A stretch of 64,000 bases of DNA, taken from contig JAFYNR010000020.1 of the NCBI GenBank assembly GCA_017548045.1, positions 27,314-91,313 on the forward strand, written 5' to 3'. Position 1 is the stretch's first letter, and each line of letters opens with the position of its first letter. The position numbers and the translations under genes were made by a program. The DNA comes from Clostridia bacterium. Lineage in GTDB: Bacteria > Bacillota > Clostridia > Oscillospirales > Acutalibacteraceae. Under the pieces are notes generated by a model, which was not told where the DNA came from, did not search any database, and saw nothing but the letters and a program-made list of their open reading frames with translations. Below, piece after piece: positions 23,134-32,190 of the stretch.

Positions 23134-24405
23134 TTACTTATTTTTAATTTTATTGACTATAACACCAAGCCTTGTGTTGTTGAAATTTTCTTTACGCTGT
23201 TCTTTTTTTGTGAGAACCTTTTTGGTAGGTATGGGCTTCACGATATCCGCAAAATTGCCTGCATCAAGGGTTACGGGCTGGCTCATACATATACCGCCGT
23301 TGCCTTTGAGCTGACATCTTACGTAGCAGCTTATCCTATCCGCATAAGCCGTAAGGTCAAGCACGGAAACAATTTCACCGTCATTTTCGGCTGTGTCGGC
23401 GTGAATGATTTTACCGTCGGCAATCCATTCAACCGCCTTGCAGTTGATACCTTTGACGGTGATTTTCTGTGCGGCTTCATCGCTTTCAAATGCCGTAAAT
23501 CGGGGATAATCGCCCTTGCCCTCAAAATCCTCGCCAAGCTCATTCTTTGCATAACGTGCAACGGCAAAGAATTTGCCCTTTTCCATTGCGTCGCGAAGAT
23601 TTTCAACGCTGTATACGGGCAGAATAAAATCCATAAAGGCGGTGTCGATTTCCGTCACCCTGTGTGCATCGCTGTTGCCGAATCCCCATACGGTGCGCTC
23701 ACCCTCGGGGATAAGAGTCATCAGAAGCTCATCCCAGAGGATTCTGTCACTGCGGTTGGGTCTGTCGTACATATTCAGAACCTCCATACCCACGCAGGAT
23801 TTGTAGCGTCTGAATAAATCCGCAAAGTATGCCACGTTTTCGGGCACTCTTGCACATTCGGGGTCTTTGTATGCACCCAGCCAGTCGGTAGGATGGTTTA
23901 TGTGAGAAATACCGCCGCTTTTTTCGACGGTTGCAATGGGAATTTCAAAATCGTTTTCCTTGCCGTAAATTCCTTCCAGCACGTCGTTTGTGAAATAGCC
24001 GTTGACGTGGTTTTTCATAAGTGTGAACATATTTGCCTCAATGGTGTCTGTTACGCACATAAGACCTCTGCTTTTTGTTCGGGCATTCTTTTCAGTTTTA
24101 TACGTGCCGTCAAGAACGGCTTTGAATTCGGAGGTTGTAAGGTATCTGCGCTTGCCGTGCCAGAGATACTGAAAGCGGAAAAGGGGAATGATTGAGGGCT
24201 CCTTATCCCACGCCTTGCCCAGAATTCCGTGCTCCGCAAAGGCAAGAATATCAAAATCCTTGTCGTAGAATTCAAATATCATATCCGCCATTGTGTTGTT
24301 GGCATCGCTGTATGTTGAATGGGTGTGCAGATTGGTTTTATAGTGGTTATCGCTGACGGGAATCAGCTTTTCAACCTCTGCATAGGGGCTTTTTATCTTG
24401 AACAT
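23134..24405 (-). CDS. PHP-domain metal-dependent hydrolase
   Basis: 423 residues. Metal ligands of the PHP fold are visible: NLHTHSTYSDA near 24-34, AFAEHGILG near 55-63, SHINHPTDW in the middle and FGNSDAHR near 250. A C-terminal beta-rich region (about 300-390) resembles an added substrate-binding domain. Phosphoesterase activity is likely; the substrate is not visible. The ATG at 24405 overlaps the TGA of the upstream phosphoesterase; a GTG one codon earlier (24408) is equally compatible with the AGGAGG upstream. The pair is translationally coupled. Confidence 0.82.
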   Translation of the reverse strand: MFKIKSPYAEVEKLIPVSDNHYKTNLHTHSTYSDANNTMADMIFEFYDKDFDILAFAEHGILGKAWDKEPSIIPLFRFQYLWHGKRRYLTTSEFKAVLDGTYKTEKNARTKSRGLMCVTDTIEANMFTLMKNHVNGYFTNDVLEGIYGKENDFEIPIATVEKSGGISHINHPTDWLGAYKDPECARVPENVAYFADLFRRYKSCVGMEVLNMYDRPNRSDRILWDELLMTLIPEGERTVWGFGNSDAHRVTEIDTAFMDFILPVYSVENLRDAMEKGKFFAVARYAKNELGEDFEGKGDYPRFTAFESDEAAQKITVKGINCKAVEWIADGKIIHADTAENDGEIVSVLDLTAYADRISCYVRCQLKGNGGICMSQPVTLDAGNFADIVKPIPTKKVLTKKEQRKENFNNTRLGVIVNKIKNK

Positions 24406-25724
24406 CACTTGTTTCCTCCTAAGATTATTTCTGTGTTGTTGTCTGAAAAATCCTTGTTGTTGCCGATGGTGTTTATAAGCATTTCCGTCAGATTGACCTT
24501 TGCTCCGTTTTTGGAAAGCTTAGGTTCGATTTTTCCGATTATGAAGCGGAATCTTTTCAGAAACCTTGAAATTGCGGCGTGAACGGGGTTGCCCTCGACG
24601 AAGGGCATATCGCCCTTGAATATGGAAATGCCGATTTCGCCTGCAAGGTCAATGAATTTCACCTTTTTTATTGATTTGTCAACCTTTATGAAAAGAAGTC
24701 TGCCCAGAGTGCCGACGGTGATTTTGTTGAGAATTTTCTTTGCGATTTTCTTTATTCCGCCGCCGTCAAGGGCACCGTTTATACGGTTTTTGATTGAATA
24801 ATTAAACTGCCTGTCGAAATACTCCTGAAGTGTGAGCCCGTTTGTATCAATGCCGAAGGGGGGAGTGTCAAGGCTTTCAACCCTCATCACCGAATTCTCA
24901 ACGGTGATTTTTCTGTATTTTGCAGGGCTTCCCACAAGGCAGGAGGTGCATACGTCAACAATCCTGTTGCCGTTTTCCGAAACGAATTCGTTGATGCTCT
25001 GAATATGCATATGACCCGTGAGAATAAGCTCCACCCCGTTATCCGCAAGGAATGAAGCGGCTTTGCGCCAGTCACGGAGCTTTGCATCGCCCACAAGGTC
25101 GAATACGGGCACTGAGGGGATGAGAGGATAATGGCAGATTGCAAACATGCAGCAACCATCAGACCTTGCCTTGTCAAGCTGAATTTTCATCCATTCATAC
25201 AGCTCGCTGTCAATACTGCCCTTTTGCTTATCGGGGCTGTCGCAGTTGATTGCAAGCATTCTTATGCCTTCCTTAACCTCTGCAACGTAGGAAAGGGTAC
25301 GGCTGTCAACGGCAAGAGCGTTGCCGTAACCGAAATCACGGTATAAATCGGGGATGATTTCAAAGGGCGTGCCTTCAACCTCAATGCACTCATCACCAAC
25401 AAACGCCCTTGATTTTTCGCCGTAATCGTGGCCTGCGGTGATAACGTAAATCTGCTTGCCTGCCTCTTTGAGCCTGTAAAGCTCCTTTATGAAGCCCTTA
25501 TGGCTTTCGATTTCGCCGTTTTTGGTAAGGTCGCCGGGGATAATCACAAGTTCGGTTGATTTATCCTGCGCCAGCTTATTGAAGGTTGCCTTTACTATAT
25601 CGCTGCTTTCAGCCATAAAGTATTGCTCACGCTTCATATATTCGTCATATGCCTTGCCGCATGCACCCAGAGAGGGCTCGAAATAATGGGTATCCGTAAC
25701 CAGATAAAAGTTAATGTTTTTCAT
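24405..25724 (-). CDS. Calcineurin-like metallophosphoesterase
   Basis: 439 residues of the metallophosphoesterase superfamily. Metal-binding motifs in order: YLVTDTHYFEP (D-x-H) near residues 7-17, IIPGDLTKNGE near 58-68, a GHDYG block replacing the usual GNHD near 99-103, CHYPLIPS and TGHMHIQS. The C-terminal 150 residues contain a helical extension of unknown role. I chose the ATG at 25724, nine bases after AAGGA, over one two codons upstream with too little spacing. No signal peptide, so it is probably cytoplasmic. It is coupled to the PHP gene, making a two-hydrolase operon with unknown substrate. Confidence 0.83.
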   Translation of the reverse strand: MKNINFYLVTDTHYFEPSLGACGKAYDEYMKREQYFMAESSDIVKATFNKLAQDKSTELVIIPGDLTKNGEIESHKGFIKELYRLKEAGKQIYVITAGHDYGEKSRAFVGDECIEVEGTPFEIIPDLYRDFGYGNALAVDSRTLSYVAEVKEGIRMLAINCDSPDKQKGSIDSELYEWMKIQLDKARSDGCCMFAICHYPLIPSVPVFDLVGDAKLRDWRKAASFLADNGVELILTGHMHIQSINEFVSENGNRIVDVCTSCLVGSPAKYRKITVENSVMRVESLDTPPFGIDTNGLTLQEYFDRQFNYSIKNRINGALDGGGIKKIAKKILNKITVGTLGRLLFIKVDKSIKKVKFIDLAGEIGISIFKGDMPFVEGNPVHAAISRFLKRFRFIIGKIEPKLSKNGAKVNLTEMLINTIGNNKDFSDNNTEIILGGNK

Positions 25725-25873
25725 TTTCATCTTTCCTTGAATTTACTCCTGTAAATTATAACATCTTCTGCGTAAAAATACAATAAAATATATAAAAAAC
25801 ATAATAATGTCATTGATTTTTTTGTTGTTTTGTGATAACATTGTTTATTATATTTCGCATCGGAGGAATCTTG

Positions 25874-27127
25874 ATGAAAACCGCACTTGAATACAGCAAT
25901 AAGTTTGATATTAAAAAGCTTTCACGCTTTGCAGTGAAGGGTATTACCCGAATCTGCAACGAAATCGGTCCCCGTAAGCCCGGCTCACCCGAGGAGCTTA
26001 AAGCTCAGGAGCTTATGGCAAAGGAGCTTGCAAAATCCTGCGACGAGGTGAATATTGAAGAGTTCAAGGTTCACCGTCAGGCATTTATGGGCTTTATTCC
26101 CTTTACCGTAGCCTGTGCAGTGGCAAGTGTATTTACATATGCATTCGCAAGCCCGATTATTTCCCTTATCCTTGTTGTTCTCGGCTTTATTCCTCTGCTG
26201 CTTGAATTCGTTATGTATAAGCAGTTTATCGACCCTCTTTTCATCGCTCATCCCAGCCACAACGTTATTGCAAGAAGGGCTCCCAAGGGCGAAGTGAAGA
26301 AGCGTTTTATAATCATCGGCCACGCAGACAGCCAGTTTGAATGGACTCTCAACTATCTTCTCGGCGGCGTAGGTATGAAGCTTGTGCTTATTCCTGCAGT
26401 TGTGGGCCTTGTTGCCGACCTTATCATTGCAATTATCGGCATTATCTGTGCCGGTACTGGCGGTGCTCTTGAAGCCGCCGAGCCCCGTTGGCTTATGATT
26501 CTGGGCTTTGTTGTGGGCTGTGTATTCATTCCCTTCCAGCTTGGCTTCCTTTTCTTCCAGAGCTATACAAAGAGCGTTCCCGGCGCAAACGATAACCTTA
26601 CGGGCTGTTACGTAGGCATGTCGGTTGCAAAGGCTATGGCTGAAACCGATACAAGATTTGAAAACACCGAGCTTGTTGTTATCTGCTCAGGCTCGGAGGA
26701 AGCAGGCCTCAGAGGTGCAAAGGCATACGCAAAGGCTCACGAGGATGAGCTTAAAGCGGTTGAAACCTGCGTTATCGGCTGTGACACCTTCCGTGACCTT
26801 GAAACAATGGCGGTTTATGACCGTGACCTGAGCGGCACAATCAAGCATCACTGGGGTGCAAAGCACCTTGTTCAGAATGCAGGCAAGAATTGCGGCTACG
26901 AACTTAAATTCGAATCAATTTATATCGGTGCCTGCGATGCCGCCGCATTCACCCAGAGAGGCATCCCTGCAACGGGCTTTGCCGCAATGGACCCCACACC
27001 TCCCCGTTACTATCACACAAGGCTTGACAACGTTGATATGCTCCGTGAGGATGCAATCGCCGCAGGTATCGAAATTATGATTGAAGCGGCTTGTATGTAC
27101 GATAAGGAAGGTCTTCCCACCGAATAA
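25874..27127 (+). CDS. M28-family metallopeptidase with membrane segments
   Basis: 417 residues. The zinc ligands of M28 aminopeptidases appear in order: GHADSQFEW (His), PGANDNLTG (Asp), SGSEEAGLRG (Glu-Glu), GCDTF (Asp) and YYHTRLDNVD (His). Four hydrophobic helices (about 75-120, 165-195, 210-235) are inserted around the first ligand, so this is a membrane-bound variant. GGAGG at 25862-25866 selects the ATG at 25874. It probably trims peptides at the membrane. A mannosidase starts 29 bases later, so the two may break down glycosylated material together. Confidence 0.85.
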   Translation: MKTALEYSNKFDIKKLSRFAVKGITRICNEIGPRKPGSPEELKAQELMAKELAKSCDEVNIEEFKVHRQAFMGFIPFTVACAVASVFTYAFASPIISLILVVLGFIPLLLEFVMYKQFIDPLFIAHPSHNVIARRAPKGEVKKRFIIIGHADSQFEWTLNYLLGGVGMKLVLIPAVVGLVADLIIAIIGIICAGTGGALEAAEPRWLMILGFVVGCVFIPFQLGFLFFQSYTKSVPGANDNLTGCYVGMSVAKAMAETDTRFENTELVVICSGSEEAGLRGAKAYAKAHEDELKAVETCVIGCDTFRDLETMAVYDRDLSGTIKHHWGAKHLVQNAGKNCGYELKFESIYIGACDAAAFTQRGIPATGFAAMDPTPPRYYHTRLDNVDMLREDAIAAGIEIMIEAACMYDKEGLPTE

Positions 27128-27155
27128 TAAATAATTTTCCGAAAGAGGTGTTGTT

Positions 27156-30100
27156 ATGCACACGATAAAACCCGGCGTACTTAAAGATATGCACAAACAG
27201 CTTGCCAGATATGCATTTCTCTGCAAGCAGAACATTCCCGTATGGGAATATACCAGAGGAACTTTCCTCGGCGACGGCTATGAAATGGAGGATTTTAAGG
27301 GCGAAATCAAAAGCGGCGAAAGATGGTATGCCGCCTACGATTCGGCACATTTCTTCAAGGCTGCCGTAACCGTGCCCGAAGAAATGGACGGAAAAGAAAT
27401 CCGTGCAAAATTGCAGGTGGGCGGCGAAGCACTTGTAAAGCTTAACGGCAAATATATTTCCGGCGCAACAACAAGAGATATTATCCCCGACAGAACCGAG
27501 GTTACCCTCGGCGTTCACAAGGCAGGGGAGGTTCTCAGTTTCGAAATTGAAGCAACCTGCGACTCAATGTATTTCTGCGATGCCGCAATGGATGGCGCAA
27601 AGTATCAGGAATGCCGTATGGGCGATACATTTATCTTTGTTGCCGATGAGGATTGCGAAGGCTATTTTATTGACATTATGGTAGGCTTTGAGGCTCTCGA
27701 ATTTATCAAGGATGAGCACATCAAGGCAAAGGTTTATGCCGCTATTGACGACAGCCTTCACATTGTTGATTATGATTTTGACGAGCCTCAGGTCAGAAAA
27801 TCCATTGCCGAGGCAAGAAAATATTATCTTTCGAAGATTGCCGCTATCGATTGGGCGGCACAGAGCAAGATTATCCTTACGGGTCACAGCCATATCGACG
27901 TTGCGTGGCTCTGGAGAATTCAGGAAAGCATCCGCAAAAGTGCAAGAACCTTTATGAACGTTACGTCACTTATGGACGTTTATCCCGATATGACCTTCGG
28001 TCAGAGTCAAGCTGTGCTTTATCAGATGATGAAGGACCACTATCCCGAAATCTACGAAAAGATTAAGGAGAAGGTTGCAAATAATCAGTGGGATATCTGC
28101 GGTAACGTATGGGTTGAGGCAGATACAAACCTTGCTTCGGGCGAGGCACTTATCCGTCAGGTGCTTTACGGTACCGAGTTCTTCAGAAAAGAATTCGGCA
28201 AGGTATCCAAAACCTACTGGCTGCCCGACTGCTTCGGCTTCACCTGGGCACTTCCTCAGATTATCAAGGGCTGCGGTATGGAGAATTTCATTACCTCAAA
28301 GCTCAGCTATAACGATACCAACAAGTTCCCTTACAGTATGTTTATGTGGCAGGGCAATAACGGCGACAGAGTCAACGCTCATCTTCTCAGACCTGCCTAT
28401 AACTGCACCTATAACATCTGGGAGCTTATGACCTTCGATAACGAATGTAACAACAAGAGTGACCTTAACGTTTCAATGGGTATGTACGGCTACGGTGACG
28501 GCGGCGGCGGCCCCACAAGAGAGATGATGGAGCGCGGCAAGCGTCTGCGTAACTTCCCCGGTCTGCCCAAAACCGAAATCGGCCACGTTGACGAATTCTT
28601 TGAGCATTATCACGGCATAGAGGACGAGCTTCCCGTATGGAACGGCGAAATGTTCTATGAAAACCACAGAGGCACCTTCACAAGCCAGGCATTCGTAAAG
28701 AAGAACAACAGAAAAGGCGAGTATCTTTTCACAAGAGGCGAAATGCTCAGCGTGTTCGCAGAAAAGCTTCTGGGCAAGGAATATCCCAAGGAGGAAATTG
28801 AAAAGGGCTGGAGAATTCTTATGACCAACCAGTTCCACGATATTCTTCCCGGCTCGTCAATCCACGAGGTGTTTGAGGATTGCCGCAAGGATTATGCCGT
28901 AATGAACAAAATCGGTGATGATATCTATAACGGCGCTCTCAAGGCTCTTTCGGGTGCGGTTACCGCAGATAAAAACAGCATCACCGTATGGAATCTGACC
29001 AACGCAAGGAGCTATGAGCCTGTTGAGGTTGAGGGTGTTCCCGAGGGTATGTACGTTGCAACGGCAGGCGGCCTTTCGCTTCCCTGTGCTTACGTAAACG
29101 GCAAATTCGTGTTCATTCCCGATTACATCGAGCCTATGAGCTGTAAGACTTATGTGCTCAAAGAGGGCGAGTGCATTTATGCGCCCGTTGATGCAGGGGA
29201 TAATTGGCTTGAAAACGCAAATCTCCGCATTGAGCTTGACGAAAGCGGTGTAATCACAAGCATTTACGATAAAATCAATTCCCGTGAAGCACTTGACGGC
29301 AGAGGTAATATTCTCACAATCAGCCTTGATAAGTGTATTCACGAAACCGCCTGGAATCTTGAGCTCAACTACTACAAGAAGATGTGGGAGCTTAAAGCCG
29401 AAAGCCTTGAGCTTGTTGAGAGCAACTCCGTAAGAGCCGTTATCAGAGCAACCTATAAGTTCAATAAATCAACGATTTGGCAGGACGTTATCCTTTATTC
29501 AAACGGCGAAAGCGTTGTGTTTGATACAACCGTTGACTGGCACGAAAGCGACAAGGTTCTCAAGGCAGGCTTCGACGTTTCCGTTATCGACACCGATGCA
29601 ACATACGACATCGCTCACGGTGCAATCAGAAGACCTACCCACTGGAACACAAGCTTTGACCTTACCCGTTTCGAGGTTGCGGCTCACAAGTGGGCTGACC
29701 TTTCGGAAGGCGGCTTCGGCTGCAGTATCATCAACGACTGCAAGTACGGCTACGATATCCACAACAGCCATATGAGAATAACCCTTATGCGTGCGCCCAC
29801 CTGCCCTGACAGAACAGGCGACCACGGCATAAACACCTTCAAATATGCGTTCCATCCCCATCAGGATGACTGGAGATTTGATACCGTTCAGCAGGCAATC
29901 ACCTTCAACGTTCCTCCCGTTGCGGTCTACAACGCAGAGACAACCGAGGGCACTTTCGGCAACGAAATCCGCTTTGTTACCTGGCTTGATAATAACCTTG
30001 CCGTTGATGCAATCAAGAAGGCTCAGGACGGCAGAGGATACATCATCCGTGTTGTTGAGGAAGAGCAGAGGCGCGGCGAGTGTGAGATGAAGCTGAATTT

Positions 30101-30224
30101 TGCATTTGATAAGGTTTATGAGTGCAATATGATTGAAGAGGATATTGCTGAAATTCCTGCTCAGGATAACGGCTTCTCGTTCAATATCAAGCCCTTCCAG
30201 GTTAAAACGTTCAGAGTTATATAA
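27156..30224 (+). CDS. Alpha-mannosidase, glycoside hydrolase family 38
   Basis: 1022 residues, the full length of bacterial cytosolic GH38 enzymes. The zinc site starts with TGHSHIDVAWLWR (about 246-258) and the catalytic nucleophile is the Asp in YWLPDCFGFTW (about 353-363). C-terminal beta-sandwich domains follow. No signal peptide is present, so it acts inside the cell on imported mannosides or on glycoprotein fragments. It follows the M28 peptidase closely and ends at a strong terminator. Confidence 0.94.
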   Translation: MHTIKPGVLKDMHKQLARYAFLCKQNIPVWEYTRGTFLGDGYEMEDFKGEIKSGERWYAAYDSAHFFKAAVTVPEEMDGKEIRAKLQVGGEALVKLNGKYISGATTRDIIPDRTEVTLGVHKAGEVLSFEIEATCDSMYFCDAAMDGAKYQECRMGDTFIFVADEDCEGYFIDIMVGFEALEFIKDEHIKAKVYAAIDDSLHIVDYDFDEPQVRKSIAEARKYYLSKIAAIDWAAQSKIILTGHSHIDVAWLWRIQESIRKSARTFMNVTSLMDVYPDMTFGQSQAVLYQMMKDHYPEIYEKIKEKVANNQWDICGNVWVEADTNLASGEALIRQVLYGTEFFRKEFGKVSKTYWLPDCFGFTWALPQIIKGCGMENFITSKLSYNDTNKFPYSMFMWQGNNGDRVNAHLLRPAYNCTYNIWELMTFDNECNNKSDLNVSMGMYGYGDGGGGPTREMMERGKRLRNFPGLPKTEIGHVDEFFEHYHGIEDELPVWNGEMFYENHRGTFTSQAFVKKNNRKGEYLFTRGEMLSVFAEKLLGKEYPKEEIEKGWRILMTNQFHDILPGSSIHEVFEDCRKDYAVMNKIGDDIYNGALKALSGAVTADKNSITVWNLTNARSYEPVEVEGVPEGMYVATAGGLSLPCAYVNGKFVFIPDYIEPMSCKTYVLKEGECIYAPVDAGDNWLENANLRIELDESGVITSIYDKINSREALDGRGNILTISLDKCIHETAWNLELNYYKKMWELKAESLELVESNSVRAVIRATYKFNKSTIWQDVILYSNGESVVFDTTVDWHESDKVLKAGFDVSVIDTDATYDIAHGAIRRPTHWNTSFDLTRFEVAAHKWADLSEGGFGCSIINDCKYGYDIHNSHMRITLMRAPTCPDRTGDHGINTFKYAFHPHQDDWRFDTVQQAITFNVPPVAVYNAETTEGTFGNEIRFVTWLDNNLAVDAIKKAQDGRGYIIRVVEEEQRRGECEMKLNFAFDKVYECNMIEEDIAEIPAQDNGFSFNIKPFQVKTFRVI

Positions 30225-30230
30225 AAGAAG

Positions 30231-30266
30231 AATCCCCGAAGAGGCAACCGCCTTTTCGGGGATTGT
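30231..30266. terminator. Bidirectional terminator
   Basis: AATCCCCGAAGAGGC and GCCTTTTCGGGGATT form a long stem with an AACC loop, ending in GTTTT; it separates the convergent mannosidase and flavoprotein genes. Confidence 0.9.
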
Positions 30267-30267
30267 T

Positions 30268-30756
30268 TTATCTCATTTTAACCAGATCCATTGATTCTTT
30301 TCCGCTGAGGTGTTCAATATCCATAACGATAATTGATACCGCCTTGAATCTTACGTCAATCTTTGCGTCAACGTCGGTCTGCGATGCAAGAGGGGCGTAT
30401 TTTTTTGTAATAACGTCCATTATCTGCCATTTTTCCTTGTCATCCTCAATGATTCTTGCCTTGCCGAAGGCAACCACACTTCTGAAATCTCCCGAAAATT
30501 TCTCGGGCTGAGGCTCGTCAACCGTCACAACGCAGAACGAAACCTTGGGGTTTGACCTGATTGCGTCAATTTTATGGCCGCTTTTGGCAGAGTGAAAATA
30601 AATTTTGCCGTCCTCGTAAAAATAGCTCATAGGTACGGTGTAGGGATATCCGTCGTCACCCGATACCGCAAGAATACCCGAGCTTGCTTCACTGAGTATT
30701 TTTTCACATTCTTCTTTTGAAAGCGCCTGCTTGAAGCGTCTTATATCTCTGAACAT
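30268..30756 (-). CDS. Pyridoxamine 5'-phosphate oxidase-fold flavin-binding protein
   Basis: A 162-residue split-barrel protein. The blocks GILAVSGDDGYPYTVPMSYFY (about 27-47; Gly-Tyr-Pro-Tyr-x-x-Pro) and IYFHSAKSGHKIDAIRSNPKVSF are typical of NimA/Rv1155-type FMN- or F420-binding reductases. It might reduce nitro compounds or haem breakdown products, but nothing in the sequence fixes the substrate. It lies nine bases from the FAD oxidoreductase and is probably cotranscribed with it. Confidence 0.85.
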   Translation of the reverse strand: MFRDIRRFKQALSKEECEKILSEASSGILAVSGDDGYPYTVPMSYFYEDGKIYFHSAKSGHKIDAIRSNPKVSFCVVTVDEPQPEKFSGDFRSVVAFGKARIIEDDKEKWQIMDVITKKYAPLASQTDVDAKIDVRFKAVSIIVMDIEHLSGKESMDLVKMR

Positions 30757-30765
30757 AAATCCACC

Positions 30766-32085
30766 TTATCTGAATGAAAATTCATATACCTTAGCCCAAT
30801 TCTGAACCCTGCGTACATTCCACTTTTTAGGCATCATTGAGCATACTGCGGCAACCTTGCCCATTCCTACGCCGCAGGCAATAATTTTTTTGAGAAGCTC
30901 TGTGTCACTGCATACCTGCTTCGCCTTGTTGATAAGGTCCTTGGGGTCAACCTTAAGGTTGCCGATACCCGTGAAATCCGCACCCATTGTAATAAGGTCG
31001 TCTGTAAGGATTTCTTTTTCAAACAGGTAATCCACGTCGTCGGGCGTAAGCTTGAGAAGAAGAAGCTTTGCCTGTGCAAGGGGAGCAAGGCTTGCACCGA
31101 GAAGCTTAAAATAATTCACCTGATAATTCCACAAAGCATCTGCGCTGAATGAATCGGATTTATCCTTGATAACGGCATTTGCCAGCACCTTGGCGGCTTT
31201 GAGGGTGTTTGCAATACCCGAGCCGATAACGGGCACCGTCATAAATGCGCTGTCACCGATGGCGGCATAGCCATCTGCAACCATAATCGAAAGAGGCTGA
31301 CGCACGGGGATTTCAACAAACTGACCGCCGCGGAGAATTTCCGTGCCCAGACGGGGATTTTCGGCGCGGAGATAATCTGCAAATTTCTGAGCGTGCTCAA
31401 GGTCGAAATCCTCAAATCTGCCTATAAGAAGGTCGGTGTGGTCATCTTCCGAGGCAACCCAGTTGATTCCCTGCTCGCCGCCCTTGAAAAGCATAACCTT
31501 GAATTTTGCTTTCACGGCAACGTCCTCGGCAACGTTGAAAAACGCACGGTAAATGGTGATTTTTTCGTTGCGTGCAACATCCTTTTCAATGCCGAAGCTT
31601 TCGGGAAGGTTGCGCCTTACAGGAGAATTCATACCGCAGGCATCGATGACAAGGTCACCGTAAACGTCGCCCTTTTCCGTCTTAATGCCTGCAACTCTGT
31701 TGCCCAGCACGATGGGGCCTTCAACCTCACAGTCATACACGATTTTAACACCGTATTTAAGTGCGTTGTTTATAAGGAGCTCGTAAATATCCCTGCGCTC
31801 CATCTTGATTTCAAGCTGATCCTCAGGCACGTGCTGATGAAGTGCCTTTTCGCTTGTGGGACCGAAGAAAGTCATATCCTGTTTGTATTCGTATTTATCA
31901 TCGTCGGGCATATCGATTTCGGCATATTTCAGCGCATCGGGAGCAAAAATATCCGTCCAATCGTAGCCCAGAGTGCCTTTCTTTTTCTTTTCATAAACGG
32001 TTACGTCGTAGCCTGCCTTTGCAAGAAGTGCGGCAGCGGCAATACCGCCGTGACCGAGACCTGCAACAATAATATTCTTACCCAT
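30766..32085 (-). CDS. FAD-dependent oxidoreductase (geranylgeranyl-reductase-like)
   Basis: 439 residues with an N-terminal dinucleotide-binding fold (IIVAGLGHGGIAAAALLAKA at 4-23, then YEK) and a second FAD block GYAAIGDSAFMTVPVIGSGI near 256-275, as in the group 2 monooxygenase/geranylgeranyl reductase clade. I use the ATG at 32085, where GGAGGG lies five bases upstream; 25 earlier in-frame codons include promoter sequence. Possible roles are isoprenoid double-bond reduction or aromatic oxidation; neither can be chosen here. Confidence 0.82.
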   Translation of the reverse strand: MGKNIIVAGLGHGGIAAAALLAKAGYDVTVYEKKKKGTLGYDWTDIFAPDALKYAEIDMPDDDKYEYKQDMTFFGPTSEKALHQHVPEDQLEIKMERRDIYELLINNALKYGVKIVYDCEVEGPIVLGNRVAGIKTEKGDVYGDLVIDACGMNSPVRRNLPESFGIEKDVARNEKITIYRAFFNVAEDVAVKAKFKVMLFKGGEQGINWVASEDDHTDLLIGRFEDFDLEHAQKFADYLRAENPRLGTEILRGGQFVEIPVRQPLSIMVADGYAAIGDSAFMTVPVIGSGIANTLKAAKVLANAVIKDKSDSFSADALWNYQVNYFKLLGASLAPLAQAKLLLLKLTPDDVDYLFEKEILTDDLITMGADFTGIGNLKVDPKDLINKAKQVCSDTELLKKIIACGVGMGKVAAVCSMMPKKWNVRRVQNWAKVYEFSFR

Positions 32086-32116
32086 AATACCCTCCGAATC
32101 AGTCATAATAGTAATA

Positions 32117-32145
32117 ATTATATCATACGGGGCGTATAATATCAA
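32117..32145 (-). promoter_or_regulatory. Promoter of the FAD oxidoreductase with an inner palindrome
   Basis: On minus: TTGATA (32145-32140), 17 bases, TATAAT (32122-32117). The spacer contains ATACG-GGG-CGTAT (32125-32137 on plus), a possible operator. Confidence 0.7.
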
Positions 32146-32147
32146 TA

Positions 32148-32185
32148 AAAAACGCCGCACTGTTACAGATGTAACGGCACGGCAG
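32148..32185 (-). terminator. Terminator of the DUF1846 gene
   Basis: On minus: GCCG ... GTTAC-ATCT-GTAAC ... CGGC followed by GTTTTTT. The stem has an internal bulge. Confidence 0.65.
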
Positions 32186-32190
32186 AGTGT

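Noticed and set aside
23125-23817. 230-codon open frame on plus, opposite the PHP gene
   Set aside because: It is a mirror of the strongly supported minus-strand gene; no ribosome binding site and no protein-like domain.
31393-32139. 248-codon open frame on plus, opposite the FAD oxidoreductase
   Set aside because: Antisense to conserved FAD motifs, with no family similarity I can see; caused by codon bias of the real gene.
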